Assembly: GCA_937928595.1 (NCBI GenBank) | Contig: CALGJV010000023.1 | Coordinates: 1 to 63,589 of the forward strand | Direction: 5' to 3' | DNA: 63,589 nt | Source: an uncultured Phycisphaerae bacterium | GTDB taxonomy: Bacteria; Planctomycetota; Phycisphaerae; UBA1845; Fen-1342 | Part shown: positions 51,038 through 60,201 of the stretch, in pieces | How positions within the stretch are numbered: the stretch's first letter is position 1 | Layout of the letters: every line of letters starts with the position of its first letter | Notes under the pieces: model-generated | What the model was told of the DNA's origin: nothing | Database searches by the model: none | Seen by the model: only the letters and a program-made list of their open reading frames with translations | Program-made: the position numbers and the translations under genes

Positions 51038-52267
51038 ATGACTCGACCGAATACAACCGGACGGCGCAACGGTAACGGCGCGTCCCGCACCGCCGAGGCG
51101 GAGGCCCCTTCGATGAGCAGCGAAGCGAAGGTGAAGAGTCCGATCAGTCCGAACCTCATCCCAAGCGGCCGCCCGGCGACGCCGACAGGCGGAACGAGCG
51201 CGGCGGGGGCCGTTGGCACCGGCGAGCCGACGCGGATTCCGCCGCGGCTCCAGGACACGTTCGCCGACGAGCGGAACGACGTCCTGGCCGTGATCAACGA
51301 GCTGGAGGACCAGCTCGACCGCCACCAGGAGATTCGCGAAGCGTTGGAGCGCGAGCTGACCGGCTCGACCGAGAAGCTCCAGGCGGCCAACCAGCGGATC
51401 CAGGAACTGGAATGGCAGGTCGTCAGCCTCCAGACGCGCGTCGACTCCTTGGAGCAGGTGAAGCAGGAGATCGCGTCGCTGGAGGAGGAGCTGGCCGACG
51501 CGAACGCCCGCGCGCAGCGTCTCAACGAGCAATTCATCGCGGCGGACAAGGAGCGCGTGCGGCTCAAGAGCGAGCTGAAGTCCGCCAGCAAGCAGCTCGA
51601 CGAGCTGTGGGCCGTCCGCAAAGAGCGCGACGGCCTTCGCACGGACTGCAAGAACCTCTCGGCCCGGGTCGAGGAGCTCGAGCGTACGCACCGCGAGGCG
51701 CTCGAGGAGCGCGGCCACCTCCAGTCGCAGATGCACGAGCTCCAGATGGCGCTCGACGAGCTGCGCGACGAGCGCAATCGGCTCGACTTGGCCGCGCGCG
51801 AGGGCCAGGATCGCATCCGCGAGCTGACGCAGGTGCAGGAGTCGCTGATCGACAAGATCGAGGCCCTGCGCGTGGAAAAGAAGAACCTCCAGGCCCAGCT
51901 GGCGCACCTCGACCGCGAGAACGCCCGCCTCGTCGAGCAGCGGCAGTTCTACGAGTCCGAGGTCACGTCGCTGCGGAACCAGACCCGCACGGCCGAGGCG
52001 GCCCTGGCCAACGTCAAGAAAGCGTTCACCGAGGTCCGTGTGGCGTTGTCCGAGACCAAGACGCGGGCCCGCCGACGCACGCTCGACACCTGGCCGCGGG
52101 TCGGCACGGCCTTGTCGGGCAGCCCGGCGGCCGCGGTTGCGGGGCCGAAGTCGGCGGAGATCGCGGCCGCGATCGACGACGACCCGCTCGGGGCGCAGAC
52201 CACCGACGACCTCCCGACGGCCGCCGAAATCGGCGGCTACGGCGGCGACGCGGACGAGATGATCTAG
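51038..52267 (+). CDS. Coiled-coil protein
   Basis: 409 residues, no signal peptide or membrane span. The N-terminal 70 residues are Ser/Pro/Gly-rich and disordered. Residues about 75-335 form an almost unbroken coiled coil with heptads rich in Leu, Glu, Arg and Gln (LEDQLDRHQEIREALEREL, LRVEKKNLQAQLAHLDREN). The C-terminus is Ala/Asp-rich. Such composition fits a cytoskeletal or scaffold role, but nothing identifies a family. The ATG at 51038 is preceded by AGGGAAG. Confidence 0.75.
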   Translation: MTRPNTTGRRNGNGASRTAEAEAPSMSSEAKVKSPISPNLIPSGRPATPTGGTSAAGAVGTGEPTRIPPRLQDTFADERNDVLAVINELEDQLDRHQEIREALERELTGSTEKLQAANQRIQELEWQVVSLQTRVDSLEQVKQEIASLEEELADANARAQRLNEQFIAADKERVRLKSELKSASKQLDELWAVRKERDGLRTDCKNLSARVEELERTHREALEERGHLQSQMHELQMALDELRDERNRLDLAAREGQDRIRELTQVQESLIDKIEALRVEKKNLQAQLAHLDRENARLVEQRQFYESEVTSLRNQTRTAEAALANVKKAFTEVRVALSETKTRARRRTLDTWPRVGTALSGSPAAAVAGPKSAEIAAAIDDDPLGAQTTDDLPTAAEIGGYGGDADEMI

Positions 52268-52461
52268 CGGCACGGCGGCGCGGGTGTGCCGCCGAGACGG
52301 ACGTCCCGGCGGACCCGGCAGCCGTGCTACAGGCGAGACGTCGCACGCGGCGCGTGCGAGACGATGGGACGGCGTCGGGCCGAAGGGCTCGACGCCGTGG
52401 CCTTTGGCGGGAACGGGGCGGAAGTCCGGGCCGCGCCAGGGGTGGACACCCGCGGGCAACG

Positions 52462-52467
52462 TATAAT
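52462..52467 (+). promoter_or_regulatory. -10 box (TATAAT) for the PKD/LamG gene
   Basis: A perfect TATAAT 47 bases before the ATG at 52515. The -35 region does not match consensus. Confidence 0.5.
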
Positions 52468-52514
52468 GCCGGCGGGCGGCCCGGAGGGCGTCCCGACGCG
52501 GGAGAGCGGACGGC

Positions 52515-53765
52515 ATGGACACAGGCAAGCGATGGCTGCGTCGCGATTGGTTCGCCGGCGTTGCGTGGGCGGCGCTCGTGGGGGCGACGGGGTTGTGGCT
52601 GACCTGCGGCGGCTGTCCGACGCCGCCGGCCTCGGCGGTGAACGCCCGGATCACGGCGAGCAGCACCACGGGCGACGCGCCGCTGTCGGTCGTGTTCACC
52701 GCCTCGTCGTCGACCTCTTCCAACCCCGGGCCGCTGACGTACGCATGGGATCTGGGGGACGGCAGCGTGTCCGACGAGGTCAGTTTCACGCATACCTATG
52801 CCCGGCCCGGCCGGTACGTCGTGGTGCTGCGCGTGACGGACAGCGCCGGCCAGCGGGGCACCGCCAGCATCGACATCCGCGTCCGCGGCGTGGGTGTGAC
52901 GGCGGTGATCGTGGCCAATCCGACCAGCGGTCCGGCGCCGCTCGTCGTGCAGTTCGACGGGACGACGAGCTCGGCCCCCGACGACACGATCCTGGACTAC
53001 TACTGGGACTTCAATGACGGATCGACCTCGCGCTTCGCGAAGCCCAGCCACGCCTTCATGCAGCCGGGCACCTACGAGGTGAGCCTGCGGGTCGTGACCG
53101 CGGGCGGCCTGGAGGCGACGACGACCAAGCTCATCAGCGTCGGCGTCCGCACGGGCTCTCTGCTGTTCAACGGGTCCATGCTGGCGACGTTGCCGCTCGC
53201 GAGCTCGTCCTCCTACGCCGCGCTCACGTTTGAAACCTGGATCAAGCCCGACGCGGACGGCGGCACGGTGGCCAGCGTGGGGGGCGGTGCCGTCACGCTC
53301 GACGTGGTGCCCGGGACCAATACCCTGCGGGTGCAGATCAACGGCAGCCCGATCACATCGACGGTGACGGCCCTGTCCGGGAGCTGGCGGCATGTGGCCG
53401 TTGCATACTTGAGCGGCGCCGGCGGTACGTGCGTCGTTTACGTCGATGGCGCGCCGCTCGTGAGCACGGCCGCGAGCGGACCGCTATCGGTCGGCGGCGT
53501 CGTACTTGGCGTCGGGTATCGCGGGCGGATCGGCGAGGTGCGCCTGTGGAACACGGCCCGCACGGCGACCGAGATCAGCGCGGCGTATCGGCGCCGGATC
53601 GCGCCGACCCCGACGGGGCTGGTGGGGTACTGGCGGCTGGATGAAGGCAGCGGCCAGGTGCTCGACAACCGCGGAACGGATGGAACGGATGGCACGCTCG
53701 GCAGCTCGCCGGCCGCGGAGGGGGCCGACCCGGCCTGGAGCACGGAGGGCCCGCCGCTGACGTAG
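52515..53765 (+). CDS. PKD-LamG surface (lipo)protein
   Basis: 416 residues. The hydrophobic segment AWAALVGATGLWLTCGGC could be a lipoprotein signal, with Cys31 or Cys34 as lipidation site. Two PKD domains follow (about 42-125 and 128-215) with the hallmark YAWDLGDGSVSDEVSFTHTY and YYWDFNDGSTSRFAKPSHAF. A LamG/concanavalin-like domain (about 220-395) has FETWIKPDADGG, GSWRHVAVAYLSG and YWRLDEGSG. It probably binds glycans or proteins at the cell surface. It lacks a dockerin tail, unlike the other secreted proteins here. Confidence 0.85.
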   Translation: MDTGKRWLRRDWFAGVAWAALVGATGLWLTCGGCPTPPASAVNARITASSTTGDAPLSVVFTASSSTSSNPGPLTYAWDLGDGSVSDEVSFTHTYARPGRYVVVLRVTDSAGQRGTASIDIRVRGVGVTAVIVANPTSGPAPLVVQFDGTTSSAPDDTILDYYWDFNDGSTSRFAKPSHAFMQPGTYEVSLRVVTAGGLEATTTKLISVGVRTGSLLFNGSMLATLPLASSSSYAALTFETWIKPDADGGTVASVGGGAVTLDVVPGTNTLRVQINGSPITSTVTALSGSWRHVAVAYLSGAGGTCVVYVDGAPLVSTAASGPLSVGGVVLGVGYRGRIGEVRLWNTARTATEISAAYRRRIAPTPTGLVGYWRLDEGSGQVLDNRGTDGTDGTLGSSPAAEGADPAWSTEGPPLT

Positions 53766-53850
53766 CGCAGGGCGGCCGAGCGGGGGATCACGGCGCCGAC
53801 CGGGAGGGCGGGGGCGGGGGCGGGTGGTGTCCGCGGGGTGCGGACGGCGG

Positions 53851-53856
53851 TATAAT
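53851..53856 (+). promoter_or_regulatory. -10 box (TATAAT) for gyrA
   Basis: A perfect TATAAT 38 bases before the ATG at 53895. The predicted start near 53863 would leave a 32-base leader carrying GGAG at the right distance. Confidence 0.55.
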
Positions 53857-53894
53857 CCCCAGCGAATTACGGGTTTATGCCGCACGGAGCCCCG

Positions 53895-56594
53895 ATGAGC
53901 GACGCCCCGACGACGTCTCCCGCCGCCCGCCAGGACATCCCGACACCCATTGCGCAGGAGATGCAGGATTCGTACCTCACCTACGCGATGAGCGTGATCA
54001 TGGCCCGCGCGCTGCCGGACGTGCGCGACGGCCTGAAGCCCTCGCAGCGGCGGATCCTCGTGGCGATGCACGACCTGAACCTCACGCCGCGCGCCAAGCA
54101 CCGCAAGTGCGCGAAGATCTGCGGCGACACGAGCGGCAACTACCACCCGCACGGCGAGGGTGTGATCTACCCGACGCTCGTCCGCATGGGCCAGGAATGG
54201 ACCATGCGGCACCTGCTCGTGGACCCGCAAGGCAACTTCGGGAGCATCGACGGCGATCCGCCCGCGGCCATGCGCTACACGGAGGCCCGGCTCGCGGGCC
54301 CGGCCGAGGAGATGCTGGCGGACCTCGAGCGCGAGACGGTCGATTTCGAGGACAACTACGACGGGACGCGTCGGGAGCCGGTGGTTCTGCCGAGCAAGTT
54401 TCCGAACCTGCTGGTCAACGGGTCGGAAGGCATCGCGGTGGGCATGGCCACGCGCCTGCTGCCGCACAACCTGGGGGAGATCTGCGACGCCATCGTGGCC
54501 TGGATGGAGAACCCCGACATCACGACGGCGGAGCTGATGCGGATCGTGCCGGGGCCGGATTTTCCCACGGGCGGAGTGATCTGCGGCACCGACGGTGTGC
54601 GGGAGGCGTACGAGACGGGGCGCGGGGCGATCGTGGTGCGGGGGGTGATCCACACGGAGGAGAGCCGGAGCGGACGGCTGAGCCTGGTCGTGGACGAGAT
54701 TCCGTACGGCGTGCTGCTGCCGACGATCAAGGAGCGGCTGCTGGAGGCGATCCAGAGCGGGCAGATCAAGGGCATCGACGACGTGCGGGACGAATCCGGC
54801 CGCGACAAGCTGGTGCGGCTGGTGATCGAGCTGAAGAAGGACGCCAACGCGCAGGTGGTCGAGAACCAGCTCTGGCGCTACACGCCGCTCCAGAGCACGC
54901 TGCACGCGCTGAACATCGTGCTGGTGAATCGCGTCCCGAAGACGCTGAGCCTGCGGCAGCTCATCGAGCAGTTCGTGCGGCACCGCGTGGACGTGATCCG
55001 CCGGCGCACGGCGTTCTTGCTGCGCAAGGCGCGCCAGCGGGCGCACGTGCTCGAGGGTCTGATCCTCGCGGTCGCGGACATCGACGAGATCATCCGGCTG
55101 ATCCGGCAGTCGCCGGACGCCGACACGGCGCGGCAGCGCCTGATGGACAAGACCCTGCGGCTGAGCGAGCAGGCGACCGTCCGCCGGCTGCTGCCGGCAG
55201 TGTTCGTGGAGCGGGCGTCGAGCGGCGACCAGCACCTGACGCGCACGCAGGCGGACGCGATCCTGGCGATGCAGTTGCGGCGGCTGACGGGGCTCGAGAT
55301 CGAGCAGCTGGCGCGCGAGTACTCCGGCCTGGTGGAGGAGATCGCGGACTTCGAACGGATCCTGAGCGACGAGCGCCGCGTGCGCGACATCATCGCCGCG
55401 GACCTGCGCGAGCTCAAGGACAAGTACGGCGAGCCGCGGCGCACGCGGATCGCGGGGCCGGTCGGCGCGCTGGACATGGAGCAGCTCGTTGCCGACGAGG
55501 AGGTGGTCGTCACCCTCTCGCACGAGGGCTACATCAAGCGCGTCCCGATCGACACCTACCGCACGCAGGGGCGCGGCGGCAAGGGCATCCGCGGCACGGA
55601 CAACAAGGACGGCGACTTCATCGAGCACTTGCACGTGTGCTCGACGCACGACTACCTGCTGTTCTTCACGAACCGCGGCCGCGTGTACTGGCTGCGCGTG
55701 TTCGACGTGCCGGCGGCGTCGCGCGTCGCCCGCGGGCGGTCGCTGGCCAACCTGCTGACGATGCAGAGCGGCGAGCGGCACATGGCCGTGCTGCCCGTCA
55801 AGGTCTTCGAGGAGCGTTACGTGTTCTTCGCGACCGAGAAGGGCGTCGTCAAGAAGACGCCGCTGGTCGCGTTCTCCCACCCGCGGCCGAGCGGGATCAT
55901 CGCGATTACGCTGGACCTGGACGATTCGCTGATCGGCGTGGCGCTGACCTCCGGCGACGACCAGATCGTGCTCGGCACGCGGCAGGGAATGGCCTGCCGG
56001 TTCCACGAGGACAACGTGCGGCCCATGGGGCGCAGCGCCCGCGGCGTGCGCGGCATGACGCTGGAGCCGGACGACCGGGTGGTGGACATGGTCGTGACCC
56101 GGCCGGGGCAGAGCTTGCTGACGGTGTGCGAGAACGGCTTCGGCAAACGCACGCCGGTGGACGAGTACCGCCTGACGCGCCGCGGCGGGAAGGGCGTCAT
56201 CAACATCAAGACGACCGACCGCAACGGCGCCGTGGTGGCCCTCCGTGCGATCACCGACGACGACGCCCTGATCCTGATCACTGCCAGCGGCAACCTCATG
56301 CGCATGCCGCTGGATGGGCTGCGCGACATCGGGCGGGCGACGCAGGGCGTGCGGCTGATCCGCGCGGGCGAAGGCGACACGGTCGTGGCGGTCGCCCGTG
56401 TCGTCGGCGAGAAGGAGGAGCGGCACGCCGTCGGGTTGCCGCCGCTGGCGGAGGGTGCCGAGCCGGCCAACGGCGACGACGCCTCCGCGAACGGCGACGC
56501 GCCCGCGACGGATGAAGATGACGCCTCCGCGAGCGGCGAAACGCCGGGCCCCGCGGGCGATGACTCATCCGACACGCCGCCCGCGGCGTCCTAG
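53895..56594 (+). CDS. gyrA: DNA gyrase subunit A
   Basis: 899 residues. Cuts and passes duplex DNA to introduce negative supercoils together with GyrB. The ATG at 53895 has GGAG upstream; an ATG at 53877 would start closer to the transcript start and lacks one. Catalytic Tyr128 lies in AAMRYTEARL. The GyrA box QGRGGKGIRG is present, supporting GyrA rather than ParC, and six-bladed C-terminal repeats follow. In the quinolone-interaction loop (HPHGEGVIYPT) the positions equal to E. coli Ser83 and Asp87 are Gly89 and Pro93. The last 70 residues form an acidic, Ala/Asp-rich tail. rsmJ follows after 7 bases. Confidence 0.95.
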   Translation: MSDAPTTSPAARQDIPTPIAQEMQDSYLTYAMSVIMARALPDVRDGLKPSQRRILVAMHDLNLTPRAKHRKCAKICGDTSGNYHPHGEGVIYPTLVRMGQEWTMRHLLVDPQGNFGSIDGDPPAAMRYTEARLAGPAEEMLADLERETVDFEDNYDGTRREPVVLPSKFPNLLVNGSEGIAVGMATRLLPHNLGEICDAIVAWMENPDITTAELMRIVPGPDFPTGGVICGTDGVREAYETGRGAIVVRGVIHTEESRSGRLSLVVDEIPYGVLLPTIKERLLEAIQSGQIKGIDDVRDESGRDKLVRLVIELKKDANAQVVENQLWRYTPLQSTLHALNIVLVNRVPKTLSLRQLIEQFVRHRVDVIRRRTAFLLRKARQRAHVLEGLILAVADIDEIIRLIRQSPDADTARQRLMDKTLRLSEQATVRRLLPAVFVERASSGDQHLTRTQADAILAMQLRRLTGLEIEQLAREYSGLVEEIADFERILSDERRVRDIIAADLRELKDKYGEPRRTRIAGPVGALDMEQLVADEEVVVTLSHEGYIKRVPIDTYRTQGRGGKGIRGTDNKDGDFIEHLHVCSTHDYLLFFTNRGRVYWLRVFDVPAASRVARGRSLANLLTMQSGERHMAVLPVKVFEERYVFFATEKGVVKKTPLVAFSHPRPSGIIAITLDLDDSLIGVALTSGDDQIVLGTRQGMACRFHEDNVRPMGRSARGVRGMTLEPDDRVVDMVVTRPGQSLLTVCENGFGKRTPVDEYRLTRRGGKGVINIKTTDRNGAVVALRAITDDDALILITASGNLMRMPLDGLRDIGRATQGVRLIRAGEGDTVVAVARVVGEKEERHAVGLPPLAEGAEPANGDDASANGDAPATDEDDASASGETPGPAGDDSSDTPPAAS

Positions 56595-56601
56595 CGCAGC
56601 C

Positions 56602-57378
56602 ATGGGTCCCCAACGATCCGACGTGCCGGTGCGGATCGACGCGACGGATGACGCCGGTGCGGCCGCGGCGGCCGTTCTGGCCGCGGAGCTGGGGCTTACG
56701 CCGCAGACCGGGATGCTCGACCCGCTGCAGCCGTTCCTGGCCGTGACTCCGGACCGGGTGGAGTTGCGGTCGGCGGGGCTGCGGCCGATTCGGGTGGATT
56801 TTGTGGGGGGCAAGCTAGGGTACACGCGGCGGAGGAACCGCTTCGGTGAGCTCTTCCGGGCGGTGGGCACACCGCCGGGAACCGGAACCGTGCTCGATGC
56901 GACGGCCGGTTTCGGGCAGGACGCCTTCCTGTTGGCGCTCGCGGGCTGCGTCGTGACGGCGGTCGAGCGGTCGTGGGTTGTGGCCAAGTTACTGCGGGAC
57001 GGACTGCGGCGGGCGTGGGCGGACGCGGCCGTGGCGGCGGCGCTCGGCGGGCGGCTGCGAGTGGTGGAGGCGGATGCGCGTCACGTGCTGCGGGAGATGG
57101 TGTCCGGCGGCGGGCCGCGGCCCGACGTCGTTTACCTTGACCCGATGTATCCGCCGCGGCGCAAGTCGGCGGAGGTGAGGAAAGAGATGCGTGTGCTGCG
57201 CGCGGTGGTGGGGGACGACTCGGACGCGGGGGAGCTGCTGGGGGCGGCGCGGCGGGCGGCGCGGCGACACGTGGTTGTCAAACGGATGCGGCTGGCCCCG
57301 GAGCTCGCGCCGGGCGTTCTGCGGAGCTACGTGGGCCGGACAACGCGGTACGACGTGTACGCGGTGCTGGATGCGTAG
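56602..57378 (+). CDS. rsmJ: 16S rRNA (guanine-N2)-methyltransferase RsmJ
   Basis: 258 residues. Methylates G1516 (E. coli numbering) of 16S rRNA. S-adenosylmethionine motif DATAGFGQDAFLLALAGC and the catalytic-site block VYLDPMYPPRRKSAEVRKEM match the family closely, followed by DAGELLGAARRAARRHVVVK. The start MGPQRSDVPVRIDATDD is 7 bases after gyrA, so the two are likely cotranscribed. The compound repeat copy B follows about 95 bases downstream. Confidence 0.9.
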   Translation: MGPQRSDVPVRIDATDDAGAAAAAVLAAELGLTPQTGMLDPLQPFLAVTPDRVELRSAGLRPIRVDFVGGKLGYTRRRNRFGELFRAVGTPPGTGTVLDATAGFGQDAFLLALAGCVVTAVERSWVVAKLLRDGLRRAWADAAVAAALGGRLRVVEADARHVLREMVSGGGPRPDVVYLDPMYPPRRKSAEVRKEMRVLRAVVGDDSDAGELLGAARRAARRHVVVKRMRLAPELAPGVLRSYVGRTTRYDVYAVLDA

Positions 57379-57709
57379 CACGTGGCGCCGCGCCGAGTCG
57401 TGGGCAGGTGGGAACGTGAGCAAGTGAGCAGGTGGGCGGGTGGGCAGGTGGGCGAGCGGGGCGCACTCGGGGCGTTCGGGTCGGAAGGGGAGCGGCGAGT
57501 AGCGAGTTTCGAGCAGCGAGTAGCGAGTGACGGAGCACGCGTCCGGGGGGCGTCTTGATCTCTCGTTCTCATGATCTCTCGATCTCTTGATCTCTCGTTC
57601 TCTTTCGTGGGCCCCTTGCTGCCGCTCGGGCTCGGATGGGCCCGTGGCGTGCGCTGCGCTAGAATCTCGCCAAACACGCCGGCCGGGTCGGCCGGACCTC
57701 TTGCTTGGG
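57379..57709. other. Repeat-rich intergenic region
   Basis: 331 bases. 57394-57460 is a purine-biased run of a roughly 8-base unit (ggtgggca), then copy B of the compound repeat (57473-57605). TAGAAT (57660-57665) may be the -10 of the DUF2237 gene. No gene is present. Confidence 0.6.
57473..57605. repeat. Compound intergenic repeat, copy B
   Basis: Same order of blocks as copy A at 316-445: cgttcggg, reiterated gcgagtagcgagt, cggag, a variable spacer, gtcttg, then a doubled unit around ttgatctctcgttctc. The copies share the design and many identical stretches but differ in the spacer and in single bases, so they are old. It lies between rsmJ and the DUF2237 gene. Confidence 0.7.
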
Positions 57710-58105
57710 ATGGCGTCAATGCGCACCGCGAAGAACGTTCTCGGCACCGACCTCGAACCCTGCTCGCTCCGGCCGCTGACCGGCTTCTACCGCAACGGTT
57801 GCTGCGACACCGGCCCCGGCGATGTCGGTTTGCACACCGTTTGCGCCCAGGTCACGGCCGAGTTTCTGGCGTTCTCGCGGGCGGTCGGCAACGACTTGTC
57901 CACGCCCGTGCCCGAATATGCCTTCCCCGGATTGAAACCCGGCGACCGCTGGTGCCTCTGCGTTGAGCGCTGGAAGCAGGCGTACGCAGCGGGCGTCGCG
58001 CCGCCGGTCGTCCTCCGGTCGACGCACATCTCCGCGCTCGAGTTCGTGTCGCTCGAGGAGCTTCAGGAATACGCGCTCGACGCCGAGCCGCGGCCGCGAG
58101 AGTAG
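57710..58105 (+). CDS. DUF2237 family protein
   Basis: 131 residues. The conserved core is unmistakable: NVLGTDLEPCSLRPLTGFYR, GCCDTGPGDVGLHTVCAQVT, NDLSTPVPEYAFPGLKPGDR and LEFVSLEELQEYA. The family is small, cytosolic and of unknown function, with several invariant cysteines and acidic residues that may bind a metal. The ATG at 57719 (MRTAKNVLG) is an equally good start; neither has a strong ribosome-binding site. Confidence 0.88.
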   Translation: MASMRTAKNVLGTDLEPCSLRPLTGFYRNGCCDTGPGDVGLHTVCAQVTAEFLAFSRAVGNDLSTPVPEYAFPGLKPGDRWCLCVERWKQAYAAGVAPPVVLRSTHISALEFVSLEELQEYALDAEPRPRE

Positions 58106-58300
58106 GCCGCGTTGGTCGCCCGGAGGACGAAGCGGGCCGCGTCGGCCGCCGGCGGCGGCGTGTCGGCGCTCTCACCGGCCATTGGCCGGTGCCGCACCGC
58201 GCGGCCCTGTCAGTCGGGCGCCGCGGCACGCTCGCTTTTCCACAGCGAACCGCAAGATTCGGGTCGCGGGAGGCGGGCGGCGCGACCTACACTGCCGCGC

Positions 58301-59179
58301 ATGAACACCGCCGCGCTCAGCCGAGACTGCGTCGCCGACTACCAGCGGATCGGGGCAGCCCTCCGGTTTCTCCAGCAGCATCGCCGGCGCCCGGTCCCGT
58401 TGGCCGAGGTCGCGGCCGCGGTCGCCCTCAGCCCGTTCCACTTCCAACGCCTGTTCACGCGCTGGACCGGCATCAGTCCGAAGCGCTTCGCCCAGTACCT
58501 CACGCTTGACGACGCCCGCGCGCTGCTGCGGACCGACGCTTCGCTGCTCGAGGCTGCCTGCCGGCTCGGTCTGTCCGGCCCCAATCGCCTGCACGACCTG
58601 TTCGTCACGTTCGAGGCCGTCACACCCGGCGAGTACAAGTCCGGCGGGGCCGGCATCGCCATCGCGGTGGGTGAGCACGACACGCCGTTCGGCCGCTGCC
58701 TGCTGGGCCTGACGCCCCGGGGCGTGTGCTGGCTGTCGTTCGTTGATGCGTGCGGTCCGGCCGGGCCGGAAGCCGACCTGCGGGCCGCCTGGCCGGCGGC
58801 GACGCTCCGGACGGACCGCGCCGCGACGGCCGCGGTGGCCACGCGGATCTTCGCCCCGGCGGGAGCGGGCCGCGACCGGGCGGTGCGCGTGCTCGTGCGC
58901 GGAACCAACTTCCAGGTCAAGGTCTGGGAGGCGCTCCTGCGGATTCCGCCCGGAGGGCTGGCGACGTACCGCGACGTGGCCGCGGGCATCGGCCGGCCGA
59001 CCGCCGCGCGGGCGGTCGGAAACGCGGTCGGGCGGAACCCGGTGGCGTTCGTGATTCCCTGCCACCGCGTGATCCGGAGCCTGGGCATTCTGGGGAACTA
59101 CGGCGGCGGCGTGGAGCGCAAGCAGGCGATGATCGCGTGGGAGGCGGCGCGGTACGCGGACCGCGACCGGTCGTCGTGA
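58301..59179 (+). CDS. AraC-type regulator fused to O6-alkylguanine-DNA alkyltransferase (Ada-like)
   Basis: 292 residues. Residues about 10-115 are an AraC-type double helix-turn-helix (VALSPFHFQRLFTRWTGISPKRFAQ). Residues about 200-285 are the suicide alkyltransferase, with FQVKVWEALLRIPPGGLATY and the active-site Cys in FVIPCHRVIRSLG. The N-terminal zinc/methyl-phosphotriester domain of classical Ada is absent, so it cannot sense alkylation through that Cys. It likely repairs O6-methylguanine and may regulate DNA-repair genes by another cue. The ATG at 58301 has no strong ribosome-binding site; longer in-frame starts exist but add low-complexity sequence. Confidence 0.9.
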   Translation: MNTAALSRDCVADYQRIGAALRFLQQHRRRPVPLAEVAAAVALSPFHFQRLFTRWTGISPKRFAQYLTLDDARALLRTDASLLEAACRLGLSGPNRLHDLFVTFEAVTPGEYKSGGAGIAIAVGEHDTPFGRCLLGLTPRGVCWLSFVDACGPAGPEADLRAAWPAATLRTDRAATAAVATRIFAPAGAGRDRAVRVLVRGTNFQVKVWEALLRIPPGGLATYRDVAAGIGRPTAARAVGNAVGRNPVAFVIPCHRVIRSLGILGNYGGGVERKQAMIAWEAARYADRDRSS

Positions 59180-59294
59180 CCACCCGCTACGAGCGGACCG
59201 CGGATCATTGGCAGCCCGATCGGGAGCCTTGGCGGGCGCGGTCGTTTTACGCGACGTCGCGTCGCCCGGCGCGTTGGCACCGGCCGGCGGGCGG

Positions 59295-60032
59295 CTAGCC
59301 CGTGCGTCCGGCGGGCACGACCTCGGCCTGCTCGCGGACGGTGGGCACGAAGATCTTCTCGCGCAGGCCGTGTCCGACGACGTAGTCGTACATCTCCGGC
59401 AGCGTCTTCAGCACGCTCAGGTCGTCGTGCGTGTCGGTGCCGAGAGACACCTGCACGCGGTGGTTCGGAAGAACCTTGAACCAGCGGTCGTGCGCCGAGA
59501 GCGGCATCAGCTTCGTGTTGACCTCGTAGATGATGCGCGCGTTGGCCAGCGTGCGCACGATCTGGTCGAGCGACGTGTTGGGGAACGACACCGACACGTC
59601 GGTGTGCGCGAGGATCACGGGGCAGGGGAAGCGCCGCGCCTGGTTCGCCAGCGTGGTCAGCCCGGCCCAATCGACGTACTCGAAGAAGACGTAATCGACG
59701 GCCGCCAGCATCGGCCGGATCGTGTCGAGCATCGTCTTGTTCAGGGGCCAATTCACCTCGGCGCCGCAATAGATCGGGACCTTGCCGGCCCAGCGTTGGC
59801 GGGCGGCGCGCACCTCGGCGATGTAGTTGCGGGCTTCCTTGCCGAAGATGCGGTCGAAGTCCTTCTCGTTCTTCACCTCGCGCGAGGACGGGGTGCAGAA
59901 GAGATGGTCGCTGATTCCGATCCCGCCAAGCTCAATCTTCAACTTGAGGTGCTCTTCCACCAGCTCGTCGATCGTGTACGCGCCGTCGGAAAACGGTGTG
60001 TGATTGTGCAGGTTCACAATCCCCTGGCTCAT
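59295..60032 (-). CDS. PHP-domain phosphoesterase-like protein
   Basis: 245 residues. The ATG at 60032 follows GGGAGGAATC. Metal-binding motifs of the PHP fold are in order: NLHNHTPFSDG, GIGISDHLF, IYCGAEVNWP, VILAHTDVSVSF, and a C-terminal GTDTHDD. Members include histidinol-phosphate phosphatase and other phosphoesterases; the substrate here is not determined. No signal peptide. The next upstream gene on the strand is the flavin-reductase-like one, 169 bases away. Confidence 0.85.
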   Translation of the reverse strand: MSQGIVNLHNHTPFSDGAYTIDELVEEHLKLKIELGGIGISDHLFCTPSSREVKNEKDFDRIFGKEARNYIAEVRAARQRWAGKVPIYCGAEVNWPLNKTMLDTIRPMLAAVDYVFFEYVDWAGLTTLANQARRFPCPVILAHTDVSVSFPNTSLDQIVRTLANARIIYEVNTKLMPLSAHDRWFKVLPNHRVQVSLGTDTHDDLSVLKTLPEMYDYVVGHGLREKIFVPTVREQAEVVPAGRTG

Positions 60033-60201
60033 GATTCCTCCCGGACGCTTCGGTCCGGCGGGGGACACCCGGGCAAGCGCGCTGCCGACGTCGGGAGCGA
60101 CGCAGCGACCGGCCTGCCGGGCCCGCTCCTGCCCGCGACCGACCTCTGTGCCGGTGGCCCCACTCCGCTGCGATCCGTGCCGGCCCGCCCTTCCACGGAC
60201 G

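Noticed and set aside
53484-56426. 980-codon minus-strand frame antisense to gyrA
   Set aside because: Shadow; gyrA is unambiguous.
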